Source: Chloroflexota bacterium
GTDB lineage: Bacteria > Chloroflexota > Anaerolineae > Anaerolineales > Anaerolineaceae
Assembly: GCA_021825925.1 (NCBI GenBank)
Contig: JAKAFP010000001.1
Location: 248,001 to 312,000 of the forward strand
Length of the DNA stretch: 64,000 nt
Reading direction: 5' to 3'
In this document: positions 24,423-32,989 of the stretch, one piece after another
Numbering within the stretch: the stretch's first letter is position 1
How the letters are laid out: every line of letters begins with the position of its first letter
The notes under the pieces: model-generated
What the model was told of the DNA's origin: nothing
The model's database searches: none
The model's input: the letters and a program-made list of their open reading frames with translations, nothing else
Position numbers and translations under genes: made by a program

Positions 24423-25700
24423 ATGGCCGAATTATTAACAATCTCACTCGAAGAGCTCGTTTCAAGTCTCTCAACCTTAATGGATCATACCATCGCCCCA
24501 TTAAGAGACCATCATCGCCGGACGGCGATCGCAGCTTATCATATTTCCATCTACTTGGATTTAACTTGGCAGCAGCGGCACGACTTGATCTTCGCCTCGG
24601 CAATTCATGATATTGGTGCTTTCTCGGTTCAAGAACAACAGGCTTTGCAAGACCTTCGTTTTGAATCTCAATATATCAATCGGCATGCCAGAGCAGCTTA
24701 TTTACTGCTTAAAGAGTTTATGTATTTTGAGCATATTGGTGAAATTCTTCGCTACCATCATGCATATCTCAATTCACCATCCGAACTGGACCGCAACAAG
24801 ATCCCATTGGAATCTTTGATCATGCAAGTCGCTGACCAGGCAGCAGTTTTGTCTGGGGAATCCTTGAATATTTTGGATTCAGCTGCAGCCATAATCAACG
24901 AGGTCAACCGGCAGTCAGGGGTCATGTTTGTCCCTGAGATCGTGGATGCTTTTAATAAGGCAGCAGAAAAAGAGAACTTCTGGCTGGATATCAAGAACAT
25001 GACCTTGAGCTCACTTTTTGACGAGCGAGTGAAACTGGATAATCTCCACATAAAGAAAAATGAACTGAGGGGACTGGTCAATCTATTTCGCAGGATCATT
25101 GATTTTCGAAGTGAGGTTACCTCCACCCATACGGCTGGTGTAGCAGTGGTGGCAGCTGAACTGGCAAAGTTCCATGGCCGGGAAGATGAAACGATCCGAA
25201 AGATCAAAATTGCCGGCTATCTGCACGATATTGGCAAGCTGATCGTACCCTCAGAGATCTTGGAGAAACCAAGCAAATTAACCCCGCAGGAATTCAATAT
25301 CATCCGCACGCACACTTATTTCACTTACGAATTTCTCAACACCATGAGTATATTCAAGGACATCCGCGACTGGGCCTCGCAGCATCACGAACGCCTGAAT
25401 GGTCGTGGATATCCCTTCCACGAAAATGAAAAAACCCTGCCTTTCGAATCAAGAGCGCTTGCCGTTGCGGATGTTTTCACGGCTTTGACTGAAGACCGCC
25501 CCTACCGAAAAGGCGTGGCAGGAAAAGACGCCATGCTCGTGCTGGATGTGGACGTGCAAAAAGGGGAATTGGACGGAACATTGGTCAATCTTTTGGGTGC
25601 TCATTTGGATGAGATCAACCAGGCTCGGATCACTTCACAGCAGGAATCAAAAAAGGAATATGAAGCTTTTGTGAAAGAACTGAATAAAGAAGAGTTCTAA
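24423..25700 (+). CDS. HD-GYP domain phosphodiesterase with an extra N-terminal HD domain
   Basis: 425 residues. The N-terminal half (about 25-200) is an HD-like domain (HHRRTAIAAYH, SAIHDIGAF). The C-terminal half (about 230-400) is a full HD-GYP domain with THTAGVAVVA, YLHDIGKL, the HHERLNGRGYP signature and ADVFTALTEDRPYRKG. HD-GYP proteins hydrolyse cyclic di-GMP (some cGAMP). No membrane segment or receiver is present, so the N-terminal domain may be the regulatory input. The start is the ATG at 24423, with GAGGG six bases upstream; an ATG 12 bases earlier is possible. Followed by a good terminator. Confidence 0.88.
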   Translation: MAELLTISLEELVSSLSTLMDHTIAPLRDHHRRTAIAAYHISIYLDLTWQQRHDLIFASAIHDIGAFSVQEQQALQDLRFESQYINRHARAAYLLLKEFMYFEHIGEILRYHHAYLNSPSELDRNKIPLESLIMQVADQAAVLSGESLNILDSAAAIINEVNRQSGVMFVPEIVDAFNKAAEKENFWLDIKNMTLSSLFDERVKLDNLHIKKNELRGLVNLFRRIIDFRSEVTSTHTAGVAVVAAELAKFHGREDETIRKIKIAGYLHDIGKLIVPSEILEKPSKLTPQEFNIIRTHTYFTYEFLNTMSIFKDIRDWASQHHERLNGRGYPFHENEKTLPFESRALAVADVFTALTEDRPYRKGVAGKDAMLVLDVDVQKGELDGTLVNLLGAHLDEINQARITSQQESKKEYEAFVKELNKEEF

Positions 25701-25738
25701 CCCTCTACGGGCTAAAAAAATAATCACACCATCACAAG

Positions 25739-25770
25739 ACCGGGTCCTTTTATGGACCCGGTACTTTTTT
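25739..25770 (+). terminator. Rho-independent terminator after the HD-GYP gene
   Basis: ACCGGGTCC (25739-25747), 6-base loop, GGACCCGGT (25754-25762), then AC and a run of six T. Confidence 0.85.
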
Positions 25771-25913
25771 GTGTATCAATTTTCGACTTGAAAGCAATTC
25801 GGCATTTCATTGGCAAAAGTGTGGCGGAATCCCCGCCCCTTTTTGTTTTATTCTTTATCTGTCAAAAAAATGCAACAGGCTGCGTATTATTCGTTTCTGA
25901 TGGAGTTGAATTC

Positions 25914-27425
25914 TTGAAGCATGTTGTTTCTTACGATTTGGGAACGGGTGGGTTGAAGGCCGGTCTTTATCAATTGGACGGGACCTCAATTGGATTTGAA
26001 TTTATCCCTTATCAAACCTATTTTCCCCAAAAAGATTGGCATGAACAGCACCCCCAGGATTGGTGGCAGGCTGTCTGTCTGGCTACCAAAGCTCTGCTCA
26101 CAAAAAGCGGAATCAGTTCTTCAGATGTGGTGGCCGTGGCGGCCAGCGGACACAGCCTGGTGGCTGCGCCGATCAGCCCGTTCGGTGATCTGTTAATGGA
26201 AAGCATACCGATCTGGTCTGATCGGCGCGCCAAAGAAGAAGCGGCTGAATTCTTCAAAAAGGTGGATTACGAAAAGTGGTACATGACCACCGGCAATGGG
26301 GACCCGCCAGAAACTTATTCAGTATTCAAGTTGATGTGGCTTAAAAAACACCACCCTGAAATTTTCAGAAGAACCCGAACAGTATTGGGCAGCAAGGACT
26401 ACATCAATTTCAAACTGACAGGCGAAATCGCTACTGATTTTTCATATGCATCAGGCAGTGGTGTTTTTGACCTGCTGCATTGGTGTTACAAAGATGCCTA
26501 TATCGAGATCGCCGGTCTGCCCCGATCAATGTTTATTGAGCCCAAAGAATCACATGATGTTGTCGGTTATGTCACAGCCGTAGCAGCCGAAGCCTGCGGA
26601 TTGTGTGAAGGTACCAGGGTTTTGTGCGGCGGCGTGGATAACGCCTGCATGGCATTGGGTACGACCGGCCTGGGTAACGGCCGAGTTTACACATCGCTGG
26701 GGTCATCCGCCTGGATCGCGGTTTCGGCAGATAAACCTATTCTGGATGTAAAAAAACTGCCATTCGTGTTTGCCCACGTTGAAAAAGGATTCTACACCAC
26801 AGGCGTTTCGATTTTTGCGGCGGGCAGCGCCTATCGTTGGGCTAAAGAAACACTGTGTGCCGATCTTTTAACCGATGGTTTTGAAAAGTTGAACGCCCTG
26901 GCTGCGGAATCTCCGCTTGGGGCGAACGGCGTGATGTTCAATCCGTCTCTGGCCGGCGGAAGTTCACAGGAACCCAGCGAGGCGCTCGAAGGCGCATTCT
27001 TCGGATTGAAACTTTCGAATTCGCGCGCGGATATTTTAAGGGCGGTCCTTGAAGGTGTGGCGCTCAGTTTGGGAACCTGCTGCCTTTCTGTCATCGAACC
27101 CATGGTCGAATCCGACGAAGCCATGATCATCTGCGGCGGTGGCGCCAAAAGCGACCTGTGGATGCAGATCTTCGCGGATGTTTACAACCGCAGAGTGGTG
27201 ATCATCAATGTGGATCAAGACGCAGCTTCGCTGGGGGCGGCAGCCATTGCGCTGCGCGGCGCGGGAATCTGGCAGGATTACGCTCCGCTGGACGGACTGT
27301 ATCAGGTGCAAAAAACTTTTGTTCCCATTCCAAAAAACCATGCAAATTATGCTTTGATTGCCAAACGGTTCACGCGCTGGATCACAGCCCTGGCGGCGAT
27401 CCATGACGGCGTGGATGAAGCTTAA
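25914..27425 (+). CDS. FGGY-family carbohydrate kinase (module A)
   Basis: 503 residues of the xylulokinase/gluconokinase fold. It starts with the phosphate-1 motif YDLGTGGLKAGLY, carries the first-domain substrate strand SDRRAKEEAAEF, and in the second actin-like domain GGVDNACMALGT and ICGGGAKSDLW. It should phosphorylate a sugar or polyol with ATP. TTG at 25914 has GGAG eight bases upstream, and family alignment starts there, so the longer reading from 25752 is rejected. First gene of a five-gene plus-strand set; a close paralogue is at 47547-49085 with a near-identical gene environment. Substrate not identifiable by motif. Confidence 0.88.
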   Translation: MKHVVSYDLGTGGLKAGLYQLDGTSIGFEFIPYQTYFPQKDWHEQHPQDWWQAVCLATKALLTKSGISSSDVVAVAASGHSLVAAPISPFGDLLMESIPIWSDRRAKEEAAEFFKKVDYEKWYMTTGNGDPPETYSVFKLMWLKKHHPEIFRRTRTVLGSKDYINFKLTGEIATDFSYASGSGVFDLLHWCYKDAYIEIAGLPRSMFIEPKESHDVVGYVTAVAAEACGLCEGTRVLCGGVDNACMALGTTGLGNGRVYTSLGSSAWIAVSADKPILDVKKLPFVFAHVEKGFYTTGVSIFAAGSAYRWAKETLCADLLTDGFEKLNALAAESPLGANGVMFNPSLAGGSSQEPSEALEGAFFGLKLSNSRADILRAVLEGVALSLGTCCLSVIEPMVESDEAMIICGGGAKSDLWMQIFADVYNRRVVIINVDQDAASLGAAAIALRGAGIWQDYAPLDGLYQVQKTFVPIPKNHANYALIAKRFTRWITALAAIHDGVDEA

Positions 27426-27450
27426 TTACAAAAGACAGGAGAGATCAATT

Positions 27451-28428
27451 ATGAAGGTCGGTTTTTGCACCATTAACTATTCTGAATTGGCGTTGGATGA
27501 TGTCATCGAACTGGTGGCGAAAAAAGGATATGAAGCGGTTGAGATCCCGGCGTACACAGATAACGGCCAGATGGACGTTGACGAAATGCTCAAGAACGGC
27601 AATGCCAAAAAACTGAAAAAGAAAGTGAACGACGCCGGTCTGATCATTTCGGGTATCTCGAACCACGCGGATTCTCCCCTGGTGCTTGGACCCCATGGGT
27701 GTGACCTGGCAGCCATCTGTCCCGGCTCGCCAGCCGAACAGATCAAGTTCGGCACCGAGAGCATGCTCAAGTGTGCGCGGCTGGCCAATGAACTTGAGAT
27801 CCCGGCGGTGGTGGCTTTTTCAGGTGTGGGCAACTTCGGCCATTTCAATGATTGGCCTTACCCCGATGGCTGGAAGGAAGAGGAAGAAGCTTTTGTGAAG
27901 AATTGGGTGCCCATTTTTGACAAGTTTGCGGAATACGGCGTCAAGGTGGCTTTTGAACCGCATCCCAACAACATTATTTACGATATCCACACTACCAAAC
28001 GCTGCCTGGCCTTGTGCGACAATCATCCCGCTTTCGGTATCAATTTTGATCCGGCCAACATCTTCTACACCGGCATCAACCTGGGCAGTTATATTGACGA
28101 GATCGGTGACCGCATTGTGCTAGTGCACGCCAAGGACTGTGAACTGGTTGAACACAACATGGCGCGCGGCGGATACTGGATGCTGCAGCGTGATTGGGGC
28201 AACCTGGATCGTAGCTTCCGTTTCCGCATTCCCGGCTGGGGCTCGATCAACTGGAAGAGTGTGATCACCGAACTCTTCATGACCGGCTATACCGGTGTGT
28301 TCTCTTATGAGCATGAAGACGTGACCATGTCTCGTGCTGATGGCGTGGACAAGGCCATTACCTTTTTGAAACCCCTGATGATCAACCAGCCTTATGAAGG
28401 CCGCAACGACAAACTCTTTCAAAAGTAG
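27451..28428 (+). CDS. Sugar-phosphate isomerase/epimerase-like TIM barrel (module A)
   Basis: 325 residues of the xylose-isomerase-like TIM-barrel superfamily. Probable metal ligands lie in FEPHPN, NFDPAN, VHAKD and SYEHED. These proteins are divalent-metal isomerases, epimerases or dehydratases. ATG at 27451 behind AGGAGAG. A paralogue is at 46490-47461; the two share the segments RFRIPGWGS and KPYEGRND-like tails, about half the residues overall by eye. It lies between the kinase and the Zn-dehydrogenase with short gaps, so it belongs to one operon. The exact reaction is unknown. Confidence 0.82.
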   Translation: MKVGFCTINYSELALDDVIELVAKKGYEAVEIPAYTDNGQMDVDEMLKNGNAKKLKKKVNDAGLIISGISNHADSPLVLGPHGCDLAAICPGSPAEQIKFGTESMLKCARLANELEIPAVVAFSGVGNFGHFNDWPYPDGWKEEEEAFVKNWVPIFDKFAEYGVKVAFEPHPNNIIYDIHTTKRCLALCDNHPAFGINFDPANIFYTGINLGSYIDEIGDRIVLVHAKDCELVEHNMARGGYWMLQRDWGNLDRSFRFRIPGWGSINWKSVITELFMTGYTGVFSYEHEDVTMSRADGVDKAITFLKPLMINQPYEGRNDKLFQK

Positions 28429-28439
28429 AGGAGACACCC

Positions 28440-29507
28440 ATGAGAACGATGAAAGCCATGGTTCTTGAAGAACCCAGGAAATTTGTTTACCAGGATGTGC
28501 CCGTCCCAACCATCAGCAGCGATGAGGTCTTGATCAAGGTCAAGTACTGCGGCATCTGTGGCTCGGATTGGGGCTCTTATCAGGGCAAGTATGCCGATGA
28601 GGTTGCCTGTTTGCCCTTGATCACCGGACACGAGTTCTGGGGCATCATTGAAGAAGTAGGCCAGGAGGTTACCTCCGTCAAGCCGGGTGACCGGGTGGCG
28701 GTGGACATCTGCCTGCCCTGCGGCACCTGCTATTACTGCCGGCGCGGAGAACCCTTGTTGTGCAATTCGTTCAAGCAGATCGGTATCCATGTTAACGGGG
28801 CCTACGCGGAATATGTCAAAGCCCCAGCCCGCAACTGCTACATTTTGCCGGATGAAATTGACGATCATGCCGCAGCTTTTATAGAACCACTGACCGCCTG
28901 CATCAATGCTTCACGCAAGATGAACTGTGAACTGGGAGCTTCAGTAGCGGTGATCGGTGCCGGTCTTGGCACCATCCATGCGCTGCTGGCCAAACTGCGT
29001 GGAGCTGCTCCCGTGATTGTGATTGACTCTCAACACAAACGCTTGGAAACAGCCAAAGCCATGTCTGCGGATTATGTGATAGACATCACCAAAACACCTG
29101 ATGCAGTGGCCGAAGTGTTGAAACTGACCGACGGCGTGGGTGTGGATTATGTGATCGAAGCGGTGGGCAAATCCCAGACCTATGAACAGGCGTTCAAAAT
29201 GATCCGCCGCGGCGGCAAACTAGAAGCTTTCGGCATCTGTTCGGATGATGACCTGGCCAAGCTGCCCCCTGCGGCTTTTGTGCTGCAGGAGAAAAAGATC
29301 GGCGGTTCCTGCGCGGGCATCGGGCATGACTGGGAAGTGGCCATCTCGCTTCTGCAATACAAACGCGTGGATCCTCACCCGTTGATCTCAATGATCGTTC
29401 CACTGCGCGAGTTGGAAAAATCGCTCAATGAGCTGCAGCAAAACAAAGACCTGGTTAAGGTGCTTGTTTCACCCGAGATCAGCGAGAGGGTCATCCTTAT
29501 TCATTAG
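28440..29507 (+). CDS. Zinc-dependent sugar/polyol dehydrogenase, MDR family (module A)
   Basis: 355 residues, sorbitol-dehydrogenase-like. Catalytic zinc ligands in CGICGSDW and TGHEF; structural zinc cysteines in CGTCYYCRRGEPLLC (spacing 2-2-7). The Rossmann domain has VIGAGLGTIHA, where the usual GxGxxG is preserved in altered form. NAD(P)-dependent oxidation of a hydroxyl or the reverse. ATG at 28440 with AGGAG six bases upstream, 11 bp after the isomerase stop. Paralogue at 45404-46462. A 3'-end gap of 80 bp separates it from the aldolase gene. Confidence 0.88.
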   Translation: MRTMKAMVLEEPRKFVYQDVPVPTISSDEVLIKVKYCGICGSDWGSYQGKYADEVACLPLITGHEFWGIIEEVGQEVTSVKPGDRVAVDICLPCGTCYYCRRGEPLLCNSFKQIGIHVNGAYAEYVKAPARNCYILPDEIDDHAAAFIEPLTACINASRKMNCELGASVAVIGAGLGTIHALLAKLRGAAPVIVIDSQHKRLETAKAMSADYVIDITKTPDAVAEVLKLTDGVGVDYVIEAVGKSQTYEQAFKMIRRGGKLEAFGICSDDDLAKLPPAAFVLQEKKIGGSCAGIGHDWEVAISLLQYKRVDPHPLISMIVPLRELEKSLNELQQNKDLVKVLVSPEISERVILIH

Positions 29508-29587
29508 AGTACTGTGGAAGCTTATTCCACCTTATCCGTTTGTCGGGTGCTTTACGACGAACATAAAAATATATGGAGACAAGTTCG

Positions 29588-30307
29588 ATGAAGATTTCTT
29601 ACCTTGAATATGCAAAAATGATTGATGCAAGTTCACTCAAATTGGATACGTCTTATGACGATTACCATGCACTGGTGGCAGCCTGCAAAAAATACAGTTT
29701 TGGCTGCGTGTTCATTTGGCCGGCTTATTATCCTGAGATCTGTGAAGCGTTAAAGGGCACTGTTACTGAGTTTGGCACATCCCTCTCTTTCCCCTCCGGG
29801 CAGGAAGCCACTGAAACCAAGGTAAACCAGGCGCGCCACTTTACCAGCCTGGGCGCACAGCAGGTGGATATGGTCATGAACGTGGGTTGGCTGAAGAGCA
29901 AAAAATATGACATGGTCAAGGCTGACATTGCCGCCGTGCGTGAAGCCACCAAATATACCTCCCTCAAGGTCATCATTGAAGCCATGTTGTTGACCGATGA
30001 AGAGATTGTCAAAGCCTGCGAGATCGTGGCCGACTGCGGCGCAGATTATGTTAAGAGCGGCACGGGCTTTTCTGCCGACCCCACCACCCTGCACCATATC
30101 GCGGTCATGAAAAATACGGTGGGAAACCGCTGCAAGATTAAAGCGGCCGGTGGAGTCAAAACACTTGATCTGTTAACCAAGATGCATGCCATGGGCGTGA
30201 CCCGCTTTGGTATCGGCTACAAAAATGCCATTGCCATTTCTGAAGAAGCCATGCTGATGAAAGACGGCATCGAGATCCCTGAGATCCACATTGAAGATTA
30301 TCTATAA
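29588..30307 (+). CDS. DeoC/LsrF-type class I aldolase (module A)
   Basis: 239 residues of the deoxyribose-phosphate aldolase family. The Schiff-base lysine is in DYVKSGTGF; the second lysine is in KIKAAGGVK, and the conserved Asp is in VDMVMNVG. The family cleaves or forms C-C bonds of phosphorylated sugars, and LsrF-type members act on other phosphorylated intermediates. Because it sits in a kinase/isomerase/dehydrogenase operon and not with nucleoside phosphorylase genes, I do not call it deoC. ATG at 29588, GGAG nine bases upstream. Paralogue at 49125-49820. Confidence 0.82.
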   Translation: MKISYLEYAKMIDASSLKLDTSYDDYHALVAACKKYSFGCVFIWPAYYPEICEALKGTVTEFGTSLSFPSGQEATETKVNQARHFTSLGAQQVDMVMNVGWLKSKKYDMVKADIAAVREATKYTSLKVIIEAMLLTDEEIVKACEIVADCGADYVKSGTGFSADPTTLHHIAVMKNTVGNRCKIKAAGGVKTLDLLTKMHAMGVTRFGIGYKNAIAISEEAMLMKDGIEIPEIHIEDYL

Positions 30308-30334
30308 ATCACCAGTCAAAAAGGAGTTCAACCT

Positions 30335-31579
30335 ATGGGCTACAAAGAAACCCTACTCCAGCCGCTGAAAATTGGTAATAGAGTCGTTCAAAACCGGTTC
30401 TTTGCACAACCTATGGAATGCGTGGATTCGGATGAAGAGGGCAATCCGACCGATTTGACCTTCAAACGTTACGAAAACCTTTTCAAGGGACATTTTTCGC
30501 TGATAGATCTCGAGGCTATTACCATCACCAACGAGAGCCGGGCACGGAAAACCCAGCTTGAGATCATGCCCCGCAACGAAAAAGCCCTGGCTAAATTTGT
30601 AAAAAGCCTAAAAGAGATCAATCCTGAAGCGCAGTTCGTTTTTCAATTAACCCATTCCGGTGAGATCAGCGAACCTGAATTTTCGCGCCGCGTCACGGTT
30701 AAGCCTGTCTACGGCCTGGGTGGGGATCTGCTGACCGAAGAGGAAGTCGAACACATCATTGACCAATTCGCGCTGGCGGCCAAGATCACCCAGAATGTGG
30801 GAGCAGACGGTGTGGATATGAAGTTTTGCCATGGTTATCTCGGCAACCAGATCCTGCGTCCGTATAACGACCGCAAATGGAAGTACGGCGGCGAGTGGAA
30901 GAACCGCGTGCAGTTTGCTTACGACCTGTACGAAGGCATCCAAAAAGCCACCAACTATGACAAGAACTTTTTGATTGGCTCGAAGATCTCGATGTGGGAG
31001 GCTTTCCCCGGTGGATTTGGTTCAGCCGGGCCGGATTCCCCGCTTATGGATATGACCGAACCGATTGACCTGATAAAAGGGCTTGAAGAGCGCGGCGCTC
31101 AGTATTTCGTCGAGTCGCTCGGCAACGTGCACTGCAGCATGGAGTTCATGGAAGCCGGCAAGGAAGACCCTTATCTTTCATACCTGCATATTTACTTCTC
31201 GAAGCTCATGAAGGATGTGCTCAAGCCTGAAACCGTGGTGGTGGGTTCGCACTTCTCCTCCTTCAGAGGCACGACCAACAAGCTGCTTTCCATTGAACCG
31301 GAGAAATCCTCCATGTTCGCCATGGGCGCGCGCTGCATTGATGATGGATTGATGGACATGATCGGCCTAGGTCGTCAATCCTTCGCTGATCCGCTGACGC
31401 CCTTGAAACTGGAAGAAGGCTGCGAAAAGGAAGTCAAGTACTGCAACCAGTGCATGAACTGCGAAGAATTGATGATCCGCCAGATGCCGGTGGGCTGCGT
31501 GACCTTTAACAAGTACTACACTGATCTGTTCATTGAAGTGCGCAAGAAAATGGGCAAGCTGGCTGAGTTGCATACGTAA
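30335..31579 (+). CDS. Short Fe-S OYE-family reductase (NADH:flavin oxidoreductase-like, module A)
   Basis: 414 residues. The N-terminal FMN-binding TIM barrel of the old yellow enzyme family is complete (NRFFAQPME, FCHGYLGNQILRPYNDRKWKYGG, IGLGRQSFADP). It is followed by a [4Fe-4S] motif Cys370-x2-Cys373-x2-Cys376-x11-Cys388, as in trimethylamine dehydrogenase and 2,4-dienoyl-CoA reductase. Those enzymes are near 650-730 aa because of a C-terminal FAD/NAD domain; here the protein stops soon after the cluster. An external electron partner is therefore expected. Last gene of module A; paralogue at 43664-44905. Confidence 0.85.
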   Translation: MGYKETLLQPLKIGNRVVQNRFFAQPMECVDSDEEGNPTDLTFKRYENLFKGHFSLIDLEAITITNESRARKTQLEIMPRNEKALAKFVKSLKEINPEAQFVFQLTHSGEISEPEFSRRVTVKPVYGLGGDLLTEEEVEHIIDQFALAAKITQNVGADGVDMKFCHGYLGNQILRPYNDRKWKYGGEWKNRVQFAYDLYEGIQKATNYDKNFLIGSKISMWEAFPGGFGSAGPDSPLMDMTEPIDLIKGLEERGAQYFVESLGNVHCSMEFMEAGKEDPYLSYLHIYFSKLMKDVLKPETVVVGSHFSSFRGTTNKLLSIEPEKSSMFAMGARCIDDGLMDMIGLGRQSFADPLTPLKLEEGCEKEVKYCNQCMNCEELMIRQMPVGCVTFNKYYTDLFIEVRKKMGKLAELHT

Positions 31580-31587
31580 AAACAAAG

Positions 31588-31626
31588 GCAAAAATCCAAA
31601 TTCTTTTTTGGAATTAGGATTTTTGC
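31588..31626 (+). terminator. Hairpin after module A
   Basis: GCAAAAATCC (31588-31597) pairs with GGATTTTTGC (31617-31626), with inner pairing AATTC/GAATT. It begins 8 bases after the OYE stop codon. No long U-run follows. Confidence 0.55.
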
Positions 31627-31709
31627 ACTAGAGTGTGTTTAGGGCATGAATCCGATTTCTGCATACCTAGATTAAAGAAATTCTAACTTCTGGTTTGAAT
31701 TATAAATTA

Positions 31710-31749
31710 ATCAAAGTAGGGGAGGTTCATGAACCTCCCCTACTTTGAT
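31710..31749. repeat. 40-bp perfect palindrome
   Basis: The left arm starts ATCAAAGTAGGGGAGGTTCA and is followed directly by its reverse complement. The central 24 bp are identical to the palindrome at 22015-22050, so this is a repeated element that doubles as a terminator between convergent genes. Confidence 0.75.
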
Positions 31750-31780
31750 CTCCCTTTTTATAGTCTTTCTTCAGGGCAAG

Positions 31781-31809
31781 AGTCCGATTTCTTAATAAGA
31801 AATCGGACT
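31781..31809. repeat. Inverted repeat with 13-bp arms
   Basis: AGTCCGATTTCTT, loop AAT, AAGAAATCGGACT. The half-sequence ATCCGATTTCT also appears once upstream near 31650, unpaired. Confidence 0.6.
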
Positions 31810-31820
31810 TTAAAATACAC

Positions 31821-31854
31821 AGACCCCCGCAGTTTATAAACTGCGGGGGTCTGA
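31821..31854. terminator. 34-bp perfect palindrome before the Gfo/Idh stop
   Basis: CAGACCCCCGCAGTTTA plus its exact reverse complement, followed by ATCTTGTTTTT. It ends 8 bases before the end of the minus-strand gene at 31863, fitting a terminator for it. Confidence 0.7.
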
Positions 31855-31862
31855 TCTTGTTT

Positions 31863-32969
31863 TTAAACTTCCAACGAGGTGCTGACGGAGGTTTCGATGA
31901 CTTCCGCGGCGGTAACCTCGTGGCCAAGTCTTTGCGACAAATAGATCCCTTCTGAGATGAGCATGGTGTTCAGCGCGATCTCGGCGGTGGGGATGAGCGG
32001 CACACGCCCCTGGGCGGCGGCAATAAAATGCTGGCGTGGACCATCATAAGCGTCGCCATTCTCATGTACATTGTGAATACGGTAATCGAACCCGTCAAGG
32101 TTGGCAGTAGCGTCAATATCCAGGTCAGCCAGGCTGCGGAAGAGCCCAAACGGACGCAGGCGGACTCCGCCCTCCGTGCCGGTGATGTATGAACCTTCAA
32201 GGGCATCCAGATGCATGGCCCAGGATTCGATCAATGAAAAGGCAATGTCTTTTTCTAGCGCGATCAACCCCACGGCCAGTTCCTCAACATCAAAATTGCT
32301 GATGGCGCGCCTTTTCTCATCCATCGCGGTGCGCTGAAAGGTGCGTCCGCTGATGCGCAGGGGGGCGGGATTGCCCAGCAGGTAGAGCACATTGGCAATA
32401 TGGTAAATCCCCACGTCAAAGAGGGCTCCGCCGCTGGCCGAGGATTTTTGCACAAAGTTAGGGGTGCCGTAGCCGTCCACGAAGGGGCGTCCGCGGCGAC
32501 GAAAGCCGGAGGAGTGGGCGAGGTAGGGCGTGCCCAGCCAGCCGTTCTCAATGGCGCTCATGGCGGCCTTGGATTCCCTGCTGAACAGGTCGGAGATTTG
32601 AATGGAGAGCTGTTTCTTCTCCTGCCTGGCGACTTCGATCATATTTGCGCCGTCGCAGTAGGAACCGGCGATCGGTTTTTCACAGATCACATGTTTGCCC
32701 GCCTTAAGAGTTGCAACGGTCACCGGCATGTGCAGGTTGTTGTGCAGACAGACACTCACGACTTGGACCTCTTTTTTATCCAGCAGGGCACGGAAGTCAG
32801 TCGTCCAGAAAGGTATGTTGTATTTTTGGGCAATGGCCTCAATTTTTTGTGCATCGCGGTCCGCGATGGCGACCACTTTGACATTTGGCAGCGTCAGGTA
32901 ACTTTCAAGATGCACCATGCCGATCTGTCCCAAGCCTATAATGCCAACATTTGTGATTTCGTTTGCCAT
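31863..32969 (-). CDS. Gfo/Idh/MocA-family oxidoreductase
   Basis: 368 residues. N-terminal Rossmann fold (GIIGLGQIGMVH), the family lysine motif CEKPIAG (catalytic Lys near residue 95), and the C-terminal alpha/beta domain with FDVGIYHIANVLYLLG carrying the conserved Asp/His pair. NAD(P)-dependent oxidation of a sugar or cyclitol hydroxyl. ATG at 32969 with GAGG upstream, 20 bp after the histidine-kinase stop, so the two are probably cotranscribed. Substrate unknown. Confidence 0.85.
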   Translation of the reverse strand: MANEITNVGIIGLGQIGMVHLESYLTLPNVKVVAIADRDAQKIEAIAQKYNIPFWTTDFRALLDKKEVQVVSVCLHNNLHMPVTVATLKAGKHVICEKPIAGSYCDGANMIEVARQEKKQLSIQISDLFSRESKAAMSAIENGWLGTPYLAHSSGFRRRGRPFVDGYGTPNFVQKSSASGGALFDVGIYHIANVLYLLGNPAPLRISGRTFQRTAMDEKRRAISNFDVEELAVGLIALEKDIAFSLIESWAMHLDALEGSYITGTEGGVRLRPFGLFRSLADLDIDATANLDGFDYRIHNVHENGDAYDGPRQHFIAAAQGRVPLIPTAEIALNTMLISEGIYLSQRLGHEVTAAEVIETSVSTSLEV

Positions 32970-32989
32970 GATTAACCTCGCCTGATAGA

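Noticed and set aside
29588-30307. Calling this gene deoC for deoxynucleoside catabolism
   Set aside because: No phosphorylase or deoB neighbours, and its paralogue also sits in a sugar kinase/dehydrogenase module; family membership only is claimed.
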